From Siphonodentalium dalli (lineage: Eukaryota > Mollusca > Scaphopoda > Gadilida > Siphonodentaliidae), in assembly GCA_032622095.1 (NCBI GenBank), contig CP136067.1:133801990-133865989 (forward strand): DNA of 64,000 nt. Direction: 5' to 3'. The translations under genes were made by a program, and so were the position numbers. Positions 22,925 through 34,690 of this stretch are shown one piece after another. Under the pieces are notes generated by a model. That model had not been told where the DNA came from, made no database searches, and was given only the letters and a program-made list of their open reading frames with translations. Numbering within the stretch: the stretch's first letter is position 1; each line of letters opens with the position of its first letter.

Positions 22925-23409
22925 CTTGAAATGCAGTTTTTCTGAACAGTCTTCCTTGATTAAAGTGATGTGAAACACTCCGGCAGACAGCGGGCAGAGT
23001 GATCAATTAGAAATTAAGAATAATCTTTCTCAAAGTAGTTATTTGTTACGAATATTAATCCAAATGGATGATACACAACGTCATTCTTATATATTAGTTA
23101 AATGCAATGACTCTCGATGGCGAAATCATTTTTGTTTAATTATAGCCGATAGTTGCGCCCCGAATCGAGATGTAAATATTTACAATTTGGAGTAGTTCAG
23201 ACGATGTTCTCTATGAAGTGGTGTGGTAGATATTTTTGGAAATTTTCAGTGATGTTAGTAGAATGATAACATTTCCCAGGTTGGCAAAGTGCCTGAGCAC
23301 TAACATATCAATTTCTCGCACCCGAAAAAGTCCATAACAAGTCCATAATATGTCTTTAAGCATATATATAAATCTCCGAAAACAAAAACTCTAAAGCATT
23401 AAACGACTT
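22925..23409 (+). repeat. Repeat family E, tandem copy 2
   Basis: Second unit of the 485-bp direct tandem duplication. It differs from the first by, for example, one T to A change at the 'gtagatttttttgg/gtagatatttttgg' site and a few others. Confidence 0.92.
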
Positions 23410-23419
23410 GCTATATTTC

Positions 23420-23542
23420 CAGGGCATATATTTCATCTGATTTTGCGAGAATCCATATATACTTTTTCACGAGAATCCAGGGTAATTTGCGAGAATATTT
23501 ACGAGAATCTAGATATGGATTCTCGCCGAAATATAAGCCCTG
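23420..23542. repeat. Foldback element, about 123 bp
   Basis: CAGGGCATATATTTC at the left pairs with GAAATATAAGCCCTG at the right, and 'gcgagaatccatata' pairs with 'tatggattctcgc' inside. 'gcgagaat' recurs between the arms. A short MITE-like palindrome next to the family E duplication. Confidence 0.8.
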
Positions 23543-25440
23543 ATTTCACTCTGAAGTGTGCCTAAATGGCATAAATTGTACCGTGGTTCCCATGTTCGCC
23601 AAAGTGGCATAAATTTATTTCAGGATAATACTAATTTTAGGTATTCATTTATATCACTGATATCAGGACAATAAATAGCCATTTCCATTGCATGGAACAG
23701 AAAAGAGCGTTATTGTTCATCGGTGTTGTTTTTGGAAGTGGTGGTAGTTCAATTGTATACATTTCGACCCCCAATAAGTATTTCCGAACAAATGAATTAT
23801 TAACAAGCGTGACATGACATAATTGACGAAGATAATTAACACCGATCTACGAGAAGTACGTACCAGTAGTGGCAGTAGCCAAATACCTTAAGGTAATTGA
23901 CAGTCTTTCGGCTGCTATTATCTGATTAATATTGATAATCTCATGTTGGTATCCTGCTTCTCTATTAGCCACCATGGAAAGAAGCAGAGCAAACATATCA
24001 GGTTTTAAAGTACACTGAGTTGCAGAACTGCCAGAACTTGGCAGAACTTCCAGAAGGCAAAAAACTAAACAGAGACAATGCAGGCAACAATAATGGCGAT
24101 ATCTGCTTGATTTAGCCACCCATAAACACTTTTATATATTGCATATCCTCGCGGTGAGGTTTACATTGCATTCGCAAAATAAATTATATTTTTCCTCCAA
24201 TAAAATTGCCATTTTAGTTATGTTTTGTATCGCAAACGATGAATCTTCTAATTTTCATGGTAGCTGCCATTTGTATTGGGTCACGTGATCACCTAACGAG
24301 ATCAGGGGAGATAATCAAAAAGTTACGGATAACCAATAGATCCGACCAACGCGTAATAGTATTATTATTAGTACAAGAACTAAGGATCATTGAAATCTGC
24401 GATTATACAAATCAACTTCGCAGGTGCGGTGGATATTTGCAGAACTGATCTTACCATCGTGTTATCAACAAAAAATTGACTATTATTGATCAAATAACAT
24501 CGCCATCATAAATTAAATAAATGAAACAAAAATTTCTCTGCCTGGACTAATAAAAAAAATGGCGACGTCTTCATGGAATTCTATCATTTCTGCGCATGCG
24601 CAAGAAACTTCCAAATAAGGAGTTGCCATATAAGGAAACTGCAATCTCAATAATTACCAAGCAATTAAAGTCTTAAAATGAGCTAAAATTTAACATTTTC
24701 TTAATTTTTTTTACATTTTTATCTCTCGCGACATAATTGTCACCAATAAAAACAAATTTGATTCATCGTGGAAGTTAGTCGGTGACTATAAATAATGTCA
24801 CCATTCAACTGAATGTTGTTGAGCATATTTCAACCAATTTTGGAAGTTTAAATGAATATTTTCTTCACACGCAAAGTAAAATTGACAAATTTCAGGATTT
24901 TAGCCTGCTTCGTTGGGACCAAAATTTGTTGTGCACACTCAAGGAACGTCTACCGTCACTCGCTAGGCCAAATTATGCCATGACCATGCTATAAACTAGC
25001 TTGAAATTGGCAAAACAATGAATTTTGTTTGGTTGAAAAAATTTACATGGGAATCTCCATAGAGAACGATTATTTTTCGATAAAAACGAAAATAATGCGA
25101 AATGAAAGTCGGCACTCGTCAGAATGGTGCAGAATAACATACGAGTCTTGTTATATGCGAAAATTTGACCTCATTCGATAAATTAGTCTCGTAATTAAGG
25201 AATCAATGGCGCTCGGACATGCGAAATTCCGTCGCAGACTGTACATGGCAGACGCAATTTTGAAATGTAAACACGCATCAAATTTACCTTTTGTGAGAAT
25301 AACAAAAGCGCAACCTTGATCAAAGTAATACAATACACGACAACACATAGAATAAAACTGATATAAACACGGTATAAGTGAGAATAAGACGCATATTTAG
25401 ACGTGGAATTTGACAACATTTCTTCGCTTCGACGCTATAA
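23543..25440. other. Stretch with no gene recognised
   Basis: Open frames at 23847-24119, 24239-24448, 24782-24994 and 25151-25419 show no domain. The only notable motifs are the promoter-like cluster at 24556-24602. Confidence 0.4.
24556..24602. promoter_or_regulatory. YY1-like and NRF-1-like motif cluster
   Basis: AAAATGGCGACGTC (YY1-like with an overlapping GACGTC) is followed 20 bp later by TGCGCATGCGCA, a perfect palindromic NRF-1-type site. Such pairs are typical of CpG-type housekeeping promoters in animals. No convincing exon starts nearby, so this could also be chance or part of a repeat. Confidence 0.3.
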
Positions 25441-26015
25441 ATATATCTGATCAAGATTACCGAGATGCAGCTATCTGATTTGAAACAAATACCAAGCAAT
25501 AATCTTAACGTTTCATAATCGAACTGCGGACCTGATAATTATCGAAATATGTAGGCGAAATAATTTTTAATTAGTTAATCACATGATATAGACATCAACA
25601 CACTCTTAAAGACGCAATACACCGCCATCTAATGTCGTTATTTAACTAAGTCGGTGTTTGTTGTTATCAATCGTTTATTGCTTAGTTTTTAGTAAGACCA
25701 TTGTATCACTATCCATATTTGGAATTTCCATATATGGGATTTGTGTTAACCTCAATACCGATCAAGCTATAACAAATTACCACGCAATTATCTTAGCATA
25801 CAAATAAGATATATTGTAATTTATGCAACTACGACCCTGGTAACCCTGATAACTAATAAAATATACCGGCCAATTTATTTTAAGATCGTTATTTCACTTT
25901 GCTTTAGGCATAAATACACTCTTAAACGCACAGAAACGACCCATTGGCGTTAAATTAAATATACTCGGTATTTATTATATTACTTTTTTATTGCTCAGTA
26001 TAGAGTTAGACCCTC
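25440..26015. repeat. Diverged tandem duplication, about 300-bp period
   Basis: 'aaataccaagcaataatctt', 'acactcttaaagacgca' and 'tttattgcttagtttttagt' in the first half align in order with 'aaattaccacgcaattatct', 'acactcttaaacgcaca' and 'tttattgctcagtatagagt' in the second. Old duplication, non-coding. Confidence 0.55.
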
Positions 26016-26020
26016 GGCAC

Positions 26021-26225
26021 ATGTCAATATATTTGGGCTGAATTCATCTGATGCGGTATTATTCCTCGAAATAAACAACAAAGCCCTCGTTACTTCGAAA
26101 TGTAGTTTGGGCTAACATTTACACAAATCTTCCATGTGTTCTCAGTCGACACACGGGTTCTCAGTCGACACACAGATCATCCCAGAAACCACTGTGAAAT
26201 AAACAGCCAAGGTTTGGCTGAAATG
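26021..26225 (+). repeat. Dispersed repeat family F, copy 2
   Basis: Same blocks as 2787-2950. Contains an extra local duplication, 'gttctcagtcgacacac' twice at about 26139-26171. Confidence 0.75.
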
Positions 26226-26254
26226 ACGCTTGCTCAAGCTTCTTTCATAACGGT

Positions 26255-26960
26255 TGTAATGGGTGCGACATGGCTGGATATAACCATATCGACATACATG
26301 TAGTGATTTATGCAGACGATACGGTCTTAGTTTCTAATACCCGAAGCGGACTACAACAGTCTCTGAATATATTTGCTGAGTATTGTGATTTATGGAAATT
26401 AAAAATCTACTCTAATAAAACTAAAGTTGTAATTTTTGTCCCGAGCGTAAATGTATTCACATCGGCTATGAAGCAAACAATTTACAGACACCTATGCCCA
26501 AACATGGCAAAATGATTTGATAATTTCAAATAAGTACGCACACCTTTTATAGATTAATCAGACAACATTCCAACAGACCAAAATATATGTCGATAGACAA
26601 CAATAATGATGTGGTCCCTCTTATAAGATTTGGTACCAGAAACGACCGACTACCAGTCAGTGTTCACGCAAAACTGGCTCATGGGCAGATACCCTCCCAT
26701 ACAACGAACGAGTGTGTACTTTATGTAAAGATGCTCTAGGGGATGAATTTCATTTTATTCTAGTCTGCCCAAATTGAGATTTAAATATTTGAGACCGTAC
26801 TGCTCAATTCATTTATTTCTCACTCCCTTAATAAAGGTATGGAGATAATTATATGTGTACAGTATTTACATATATACATGTGGTCAACATGGTTTATCTA
26901 GAACATAAGAGTGTTATATAAAAGACATATGATCAGATATACATATAACATCGCTGTAAT
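26255..26960 (+). pseudogene. LINE remnant 3 (3' part of a reverse transcriptase)
   Basis: The plus-strand frame 26270-26515 contains YADDTVLVSNTRSGLQQSLN, then EYCDLWKLKI, a reverse transcriptase motif C and the segment after it. After a break the frames continue as RFGTRNDRLPVS and finally NERVCTLCKDALGDEFHFIL, a C-x2-C-x8-H-type C-terminal zinc knuckle. The intervening protein is missing or frameshifted, so this is an internally deleted, inactive remnant. It resembles the LINE at 27010-28480, which points the other way. Confidence 0.8.
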
Positions 26961-27009
26961 ATACACATTTATGATATCATTGAACCAATGGGTAATACAC
27001 CTTCCTAAT

Positions 27010-28480
27010 CTAATTAAATTCCTTTATAATGTGTCGTATTAATATACATAGCCGGCGATATAAATGTTTGTCTTTTGTATTTAGTAATTCGCTCATGACT
27101 ATAACATTTGGTCTTTCAGTGAATTCTTTTGGCAGTATGCGGTTTCTAAGAAAATTAAAGTGTTCACACTTAAACAGGTAGTGGAATTCATCGTCAACTC
27201 TTGTCGAAGAGCATAGCGTGCAAATACGATCTTCGAGATCAATGTTTTGCCATCTACCCACCTCAACTGGGAGTTTGTGGTTGCACGTTCGGAATTTACA
27301 TAAAGTTTCTCGATCGTTTCTATTACTACAATCTAGATATTCTTCAAAGTGGAAATTGTGCTTGTATATTCTATAAATGACACCTCTGCTAGAGTTATCA
27401 ATGTCTGTCGACCAACTCGAATTTTGTTTTTATAAGGCAGCATCTTACATAATCAGTTAGGTGGTCTACATTCTGAATTCGATCAGCTGCCAATAAGTGG
27501 GATTGACTAGAATCAAGCAAAATGTCGCGAATCTTACGGAGCCATGGAAAACAATAATAATTTTCATGTGATAAGCTATAAGCTAACTTATATAGTACTT
27601 TGCTGTATATGCGATCTTCGTTGTTTACCACTTTGCACCAAAACTTGATCATTCGTGTGTTAATCATTATACTAAGCGGTAGCCGTCCGCTTTCGCCATA
27701 CACCATGTAATTCGGGGTAGATGGTTTTAATCTTAAGATGTGTTTAATGAATTTCCGGTGTAAGTTTTCAACTATATCGTTGTTAGCAAATCCCCAAATT
27801 TCACATCCATACAAAGCAATAGGCGAAACCAAGGAATCAAAGAGATAAAACATATTTCTGATCGACAGGCAATTTTTTCTAGACTTTCCAATTAATGCGT
27901 ACATAGCTTTTGTTGCCTTTTCTACAAGAGTTGTTTTTGCTGCCGCGAAAGAGCCAGATCGTCTGAAGTTTATTCCCAAATAAGTGAAGTTCTGAACCCT
28001 TTCAATGATTTTACCATCATATTTGAAAACACGATTTTTTCGTACGCTGCGTCCTGAAAGGACTAAAATTTAAGTTTTTTCAACATTAACTTTCAGTTTC
28101 CATTTTTCGCAATATTCGCTAAATTGGTCAAGGTGTTTCTGGAGTTTTCTGGGGCCATCTGCTAAAATAACTGTATCGTCTGCGTATAAAATTAGGAATA
28201 GATCTAGTAATATACCCAGTTCAGTTTCCAATTCTCTTCCGATTTTGTTAAGACTTATTCCGTTTTGATTATCCATAAAGGTTTGAAGATCATTCAGGAA
28301 AAGAGAGAATAATAAAGGGGACAAGTATTCACCCTGTCTGACTCCTGAAAGGCATGGGAAATAATCAGATTTATTCCCATTAACCTGAATACATGATTTT
28401 ATATTTCTGTACATATTCGTGACTATTTTGAATACTTTCCCACTTATTCCATATTGCAGTAGTTTTGACCATAGCCCGGG
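27010..28480 (-). pseudogene. LINE remnant 4 (5'-truncated reverse transcriptase)
   Basis: Starts abruptly near 28480 with GLWSKLLQYGISGKVF, then GVRQGEYLSPLLFSLFLND (motif B) and YADDTVILADGPRKLQ (motif C). A TAA at 28070-28072 breaks the frame, which continues as FTYLGINFRRSGSF, then LYGCEIWGF and PNYMVYGESGRLPL to 27398. A frameshift near 27410 leads to the C-terminal knuckle DRICTLCSS...DDEFHYLFKC (27010-27261). 5' truncation at the palm domain is typical of incomplete reverse transcription. Clade not assigned; motifs resemble I/Nimb- or Jockey-type elements. Confidence 0.88.
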
Positions 28481-30075
28481 GCTACAGAAGACCGAACATA
28501 TTAAAATTAGCCGAATTGTTTAATTGTGGCAATACCCGAACATTGGTAAACCTAACTTTGTATATTAAAAAAGCCCAAAATATAACGCCCAACTCCCGAG
28601 GCTCGCAATTCATCACACCCATTATTATTTGTTTCTTTATCCTGACCCCGCCCGATTTTAAACTAACAAACAAATTGAAATGACTATATTCGTCGTACTC
28701 ATATAATTATTATATACACACATGTATATATATTTGGTCAAAGACTATTATATTACTATGAATGTCAATACACGACGACGAGTTACACAATAAATTAATG
28801 GACCACCCATGACCCTGACCTACGTGAATGTACCATTAGTTAACACCAATTTGCCCGCTGGTCATTTCGTTTCTTCAGAAATCAAGGAAACTTTCAATTT
28901 TATTTTAATTGCAGGTTTCAACGACTGGATACAAAGGTGAGTTGTTGTTGCTCGGACATAGTGCAAGGTGAAACATGAGTTACTCTTCCTAACCATAACG
29001 GACGTAATTTAAATACCCACACATTGCTCAACATTAATTATCTAAAACATATTCTACGTTAACTAACGATGAAAAAAGGAAGCTCTGAGCGTATATTAGC
29101 CGCCGAAGAAAGGCTTGTTAATACAGTCAGTGGATCGTAAAACACGTTTGGGTACGCAAGTTATTTTTTTATGATGGATAATTTTGTGACACCCCCATTA
29201 ATTTAATATCTTGCACGTATTTGATACACCCACCCTGTTTAGTTCAATTGTTAAAACAGAAAGTACACAATGAGCTGGAACCCATTCATCGCATCGTCTT
29301 GTTGCCAGACTTTGAATCATGTTAGAAAATTATTGTATGAATGAAATTGTCTCACATATACACTTGAGATGTTTTGCAGCGAATAGAAGCAGCTTAGATC
29401 TGGTTTATTACAGCATTAGACATATATATTGTATTGTATCATATATGAGATATAGGATCAAACTTGTCATATGCTATTATTTACTGTTTATGTAACTCAC
29501 TCACGTGTTCAATGCCTAACACGAAGCTCGCTAACCTCATCAAAACCCCCACCGAAAGTATCACAACTGAAGATGTCAATGGCACTGTACCGCTACTTGG
29601 AATCAATGGGACGATAACGGGAAAGTTTAAATGTTTGCGAAACACCAGAGTTAAACCCGAAGTGCCATATGACGTTTGAACACATTGAATACAACATGTT
29701 GACTATAGGACATGCCGACGTATTTAGCAATACAAAGATTATAATCCAACATGGCTGCTGGCCATGGTATATAACCTAGACGTCACTCCGAAGGTCCATC
29801 TGAAGTTTGGAGACGATGATGAAATGAGATGATGTGACATGTATGGTGTTAAAGGCAATTATTGACGGACGCACACACGATCACAGGGACGCACACGCGG
29901 ACGGACGACGGGTGCCAAACTGTGGCAATAGCTCAAACTTGGCTGTAAATGTGACCAATTCATAAATTAACTGTATGTTTTGATATGCGACGTGTTTGTG
30001 TACCAATTCAACTATCAAACTTAGTTGACTTATACTGGGTAACCTTATCACAAGTACCCCTAACTGGGCACTTTA
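28481..30075. other. Stretch with no gene recognised
   Basis: Would be intron or upstream DNA of the fibrinogen-domain exon. A 71-codon plus frame at 29464-29679 (PNTKLANLIKTPTES) has slightly higher GC but no domain or clear splice sites. A fragment of repeat family M is at about 29735-29870 ('ggctgctggcc', 'ctgaagtttggagacgatga'). Confidence 0.4.
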
Positions 30076-30088
30076 CCCCCCCCCCCCC
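30076..30088 (+). repeat. Poly-C run of 13
   Basis: Homopolymer shortly upstream of the fibrinogen-domain exon; likely to vary in length between individuals and to be error-prone in assembly. Confidence 0.9.
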
Positions 30089-30192
30089 TAAAAAATTATG
30101 AAAAAGAGTTCCAAACTCATTTTTAGTTCATTGCCTAACATGCACCTATTATGCAGTCCTCGCACAAATACACTTAATATGTTTCATTGAAG

Positions 30193-30836
30193 ATTGCAAA
30201 GAGCTAATGGAAGCTGGATTTGTGAATGGCGGTCAGTACAGAATGACACCAGACGGCGCTGGTGACATGGACGCCGTCTGCGACATGACGACGCTCGGAG
30301 GCGGATGGACAGTCATCCAACAACGAGTTGATGGGAACACCGATTTTTACAGAGGTTGGGTCGAGTATGTCAACGGATTCGGTAACCCAGTCGCGGACGG
30401 AAATTACTGGATTGGACTCGAGAGTATTCACAAACTCTCTGCCACTTCCACCGAGCTTTACGTCAAGCTCACACAATCAAATGGACAGACGACACATGCA
30501 CTATATTCCGGCTTCAGTCTCGATGATGTGTGCAACAACTACACCATCCACGTTTCCGGGTACAGCGGTGACGCGGGCGATTCATTGAAATACCATGATG
30601 GGAGGGAGTTCAGCACATTCGACAACGATCAGACAACTGGATGTGCTTCCGGTCCATGCACCAGCACACGTCATGGGGCGTGGTGGTACGGATGTTGCTT
30701 CCGCAGCAATCTGAACGGGGAGTACCTCAGCATGACACCCCGAGACGGAGAGAACACAGGAGTGAAATGGTACTTTGACCACGGCGTCGCCTCGATGATG
30801 CGCACAACAATAATGCTCCGTCGAACTGGACCGTAA
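30193..30836 (+). CDS. Fibrinogen-related protein, terminal exon with fibrinogen C-terminal domain
   Basis: Host gene exon, richer in GC than its surroundings. The likely 3' splice site is AG at 30191-30192 and the exon begins in phase 1 so that (G)AT-TGC gives the usual Asp-Cys start of the domain. About 213 residues follow: AVCDMTTLGGGWTVIQQR, FYRGWVEYVNGFG, NYWIGLE, SGDAGDSLKYHDGREFST, then GAWWYGCCFRSNLNGEYL, and a stop at 30834-30836. This is the full FReD core; such domains bind acetylated sugars or other ligands in secreted lectins (ficolins, FREPs, tenascin-like proteins). The acidic calcium loop is shortened (TFDNDQTTG) and extra cysteines occur in the loop CASGPCTS, so ligand and calcium binding may differ. 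Upstream exons (signal peptide, partner domain) are not recognised in this window, so the subfamily cannot be named. Confidence 0.92.
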
Positions 30837-31374
30837 GCCTCACAGCTCGTTCGGTGAAAGCACTGTTAAATGCAATATGAAATTGCTGACTGTGCAAAGT
30901 ATGCATGGCTTAATTTGTATAATTGTCTTCACAATCATAGATACGTATTTCTGACTTTGTCAGTGTCTCATGGCTACGTACATTGTTTATCCAGAACCTA
31001 CAAAAACGTCCGTTAGATTACCCATGATCTCGCATCAATCAACTTTGTATCACATGCCACGGTATATGGAAACTACGTACATCTATAACGTGGTCACTAA
31101 CAACTAGTATTTTTACAAGCAAGAACAATTTCGTGTCCTATGGCGACGTTATTGCAGACCTCATTATATGTTTCAGAATATGGTTCTTCGTGTTGCCAAG
31201 TATGGTTAGAAAATATATCCAGACAGGGACGTGGCTAGAGGGTCCCAGTTGGGGTGGCTGGACGATAGGCTATTAAGAATTGACCAATAGTATTTGACAG
31301 ACCATAGGCCCGAGATGAACATGATCCAACCAACCTAACAATTGCACAACACCTAACATATAGTGGTCTAACTC

Positions 31375-31510
31375 CAGACTCTGATAGCTTGTTTTCTCTC
31401 TTCGCATGTACTAGTCTGTAGTTAATGTTTTCGTGCCATTATGCGATTTTAAAAGAATGAGTGTATGAAACTCTCAAATTACTTAGATGGATTAATTTAT
31501 ATTTGTGCAT
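31375..31510 (+). repeat. Dispersed copy of the 38.5-kb repeat family
   Basis: 'ttcgcatgtactagtctgta' and 'gtatgaaactctcaaattac' followed by a 'gattaatttatatttgtgca' segment match units at 38490-38620 and 38640-38770. Located downstream of the fibrinogen-domain exon, possibly within its 3' untranslated region. Confidence 0.6.
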
Positions 31511-31695
31511 GAAGATGGCATTACTGAACCAAGATGCACTGAACGAAAAATAGTGTAGTTTCTCTAAGTGTTGATCCAGTGGTTGAGTATCAGTCGCTCG
31601 TGGGGATCGGGATGTTCAATATTTCTCTCATTGCTGAGGGCAGGACATACACGGAGCGATTGTCATTTTGTTTATCGCGATTAATCCGTCCCACC

Positions 31696-31701
31696 AATAA
31701 A
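31696..31701 (+). terminator. Candidate polyadenylation signal of the fibrinogen-related gene
   Basis: AATAAA about 860 bp after the stop codon, the first clear canonical hexamer downstream on the plus strand. Other AATAAA-like sites exist nearby (for example near 31778), so the assignment is tentative. Confidence 0.3.
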
Positions 31702-32299
31702 GAACTATTTATGTATTTACAACTGCGTATACTTCAGACGTTATAACATGAACATCATAATCACATTAGTTCGCAAAAATAAAAGACGACAATTGGGTTT
31801 TACATAGAGATGTATCAATCAATCCAGTGGGTTTGACTAAGAGTTTGAGGACACCTGGTTATCATATCTCCACGAAGATACAGATGTTTTAAAGAAACGT
31901 CCAGGTGCTCCTCTGTTCATGGTGCTATATACTGGCTAATTATTCTCAGTTTAAAAGAAATGTTGCTATGCAACTATATCAGCTACATGCGCCCGACACA
32001 GAGCGCGATTTTGAGTTGTTTATGTTAGGCGATGAGTCTGCTCTAAAACATGAAAGATATCCTCTGTATATTGGTCAGATATAACCTTGTCACATGTCAG
32101 TATTGGAGGATCCTGAAAAGTCATGTGACACTGACTCCGTTTTCTTTTATCTCAGAAGAAATTATATTTGACGGCACACTGTGACCACTATTGTTGAACA
32201 GGCCTTCTATACATTTCCATATCTCTTGTAACTTTTTTGGTGAAAAATATATTGCATGGGGCCAGACTCAATTGTGTTATACTATTAACATGAGTTATT

Positions 32300-34690
32300 C
32301 TAATATTTTAACATACACCATTATCTTCCTCGTACAAGTTTACCACTGTTAAAATCCCTTGGTGCCATCTCGATTGTACCCCATGAAGTTATATATAACA
32401 CATACAGACGGACATATATTTGCAAATATATCCAGGCACCAAATGTGACGTTCTATCAGTTTTGGTGACCTCGTCCCTATTTCGGACTCAAGTGGCGCCA
32501 CATTTGACACCATTAAACCACAAACTTAGACTTATTATGGAGATGAATATATATAAAAATGTAAAAAATTGGCGAGTATACAATTTCATATCAAATTTAG
32601 GGCCCCATATCTCTCACCCACACGGCACCAATGTGGCGTATTTAAACCACACGATTAGATTCCTCGAATCACGAAGAACAATATGTATCAGTCTGGTGGA
32701 AATCGGCGTTAAACATATTGTTTATCAATTTTTGTGTCTCTCACCCTCTGTGGACCCCTGTCTCGAATAGTACCACCTTTGACATCTTTAAACCACACAA
32801 TTAGACTCCTGATATCATGGAGATAAATATCTATACGTTTGGTGCTAATCGGTGACTAAACAATTTGTTTTTATCAAATTTAGTGCTCACCCCACACCAT
32901 CTCTCACACAAACGGCACCAACATAGCGTCTTTAAATCACATGATTTGATTTCTCGTATCATGTATAAGAGTGTGTATCAATTTGGTGGAAATTAGCGCT
33001 AAAATTATTGTGTATCAATTCTGGTGCCCCTCTCATTTTCAGTGCACCCCTGACTCGAATGAAGCCAATGTTTACAATGTCAAGCCACACCATTAGACTC
33101 CTCATACCATGTGGATGATTTGGTATAAGTTTGGTAGCAATCGGTGACTAAACCAATTATTATCAAATTTAGAGCCTACCCCCCTCCCCCAAAATCTCAC
33201 ATTCAAACGACACCAATTTGGCGTCTTTAAATCACACAGTTAGATTTCTTGTATCATGGAGAAGAATGTGTATCAATTTGGTGGAAATCGGCGCTAAAAT
33301 AATTTTTATCAACGTTGGTGCCCCTCTCCCTTTCAGTGCGCCCCTAACTCGAATGACGCCACTTTTTGACAGCTTTAGGCCACCCAATTAGACTCTCATA
33401 CCGATATGATTTTGTATAAGTTTTTGTATAGAATTGGCGAGAATGCAAATTCGTATCAAATTTAGGGCCCCCATATCTCTCATCCAAACCACACGATTAG
33501 ATTTCTCGTATCACGGATAATATGTATCAATCTGGCGCTAAACATATTGTTTATCTTTTTTGTGTTCCTCTTACCCTCTATGCATCCTGACTAGAACGGC
33601 CCCACTTGTGACAATCACACGATCAGACTCCTCGTATTATGGATAAAAATGCAGATAACTTTGGTGGAAATTGGCGCTAAAATTATTGCGAATCAATTTT
33701 GATGCCCCTCTGCCTTTCAGTTCAACCCTGACTCGAATGACGCCACTTTTGACATATTTAAGCCACACCATTAGACTCCTCGAACCTTGGGGATGATCAT
33801 GGAGAAGAATATATATCCATTTGGTAAAAATCGGCGCTAAAAATTAGTTTTTATAAATTTTGGTGCCCCTCTCTTCTTCCGTGCATCCATGACGCGAATG
33901 GCGCCACGTTTGACATATTTAAACAACACCATTAGATTCCTCATATCATGGTCACAAGTATAATAAATTTTTAGTATATGGCATCTAGCTGGGTAATTCC
34001 CTTAAACAATGCCTCAGTAATCTCAGTTGTATACACTTCGCAGAAATAATAAAAACAACGGGTGCTAAATACAGGGATTTGTTGCTGAACACAATTTCTG
34101 GATCATATATAAATCCAACTACGTTGACTACTATGTCATGAATAGGGAACATAATACAAAGTGTAATACATAATAATATAATTCCCTGATACAAGTTTCG
34201 TGGCAATCGGCGGCAATTTTTTTTCTACCCCTCCCCCTTTTCTGCCCCTGACAATGGCGTCACTTTAGAAAATTCTAACCCACACCATTATCTTCCTCGT
34301 AAAAAGTTACACACAGTAGACCGTTTGGTGCCATCTAGATGTTCCCTCGGCCCTAAACTTAGTTTATCAATTTTGTTGCCCCTCTCCCCTTCCGTGCATC
34401 CCTGACTCGAATGGCGCCACTTTTGACATATTTTCACAACACTATTAGATTCCTCATATCATGGGGATGATTATATATAAGTTTCGTGGCAATCGGGGAC
34501 AAATTTGTTTTCTGCCCCTCCCCATTTTCTGCCCCTGACAACAACGGCGTCACTTTAGAAAATCCTAACCCGCACCATTATCTTTCTCGTAAAAAGTTAC
34601 CCCTATTAGACCCCTTTGGTTCCATCTAGATGGTCCCCTGTGAATTTCTATAGAACACACACAGACAGACATTCGCAAATATAGATATAA
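32300..34690 (+). repeat. Degenerate tandem array, about 145-bp unit, around 14 copies
   Basis: The marker 'gcgccacttttgacatattt' followed by 'aaaccacaccattagactcc' recurs in degraded form near 32490, 32630, 32770, 32916, 33060, 33216, 33354, 33480, 33595, 33735, 33896, 34250, 34410 and 34545. Alternate units differ ('ggcgtctttaaatcacac' versus 'tttgacatatttaagccaca'), suggesting a dimeric higher-order repeat. A segment with 'caccattatcttcctcgt' and 'acagac...gcaaatat' occurs at both edges (32310-32430 and 34575-34690), so the array may be the body of one mobile element. Frames are not conserved. Confidence 0.8.

Noticed and set aside
30204-30782. Minus-strand and +2 frames over the fibrinogen exon
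   Set aside because: Shadows of the plus-strand fibrinogen-domain frame, which carries all conserved motifs.
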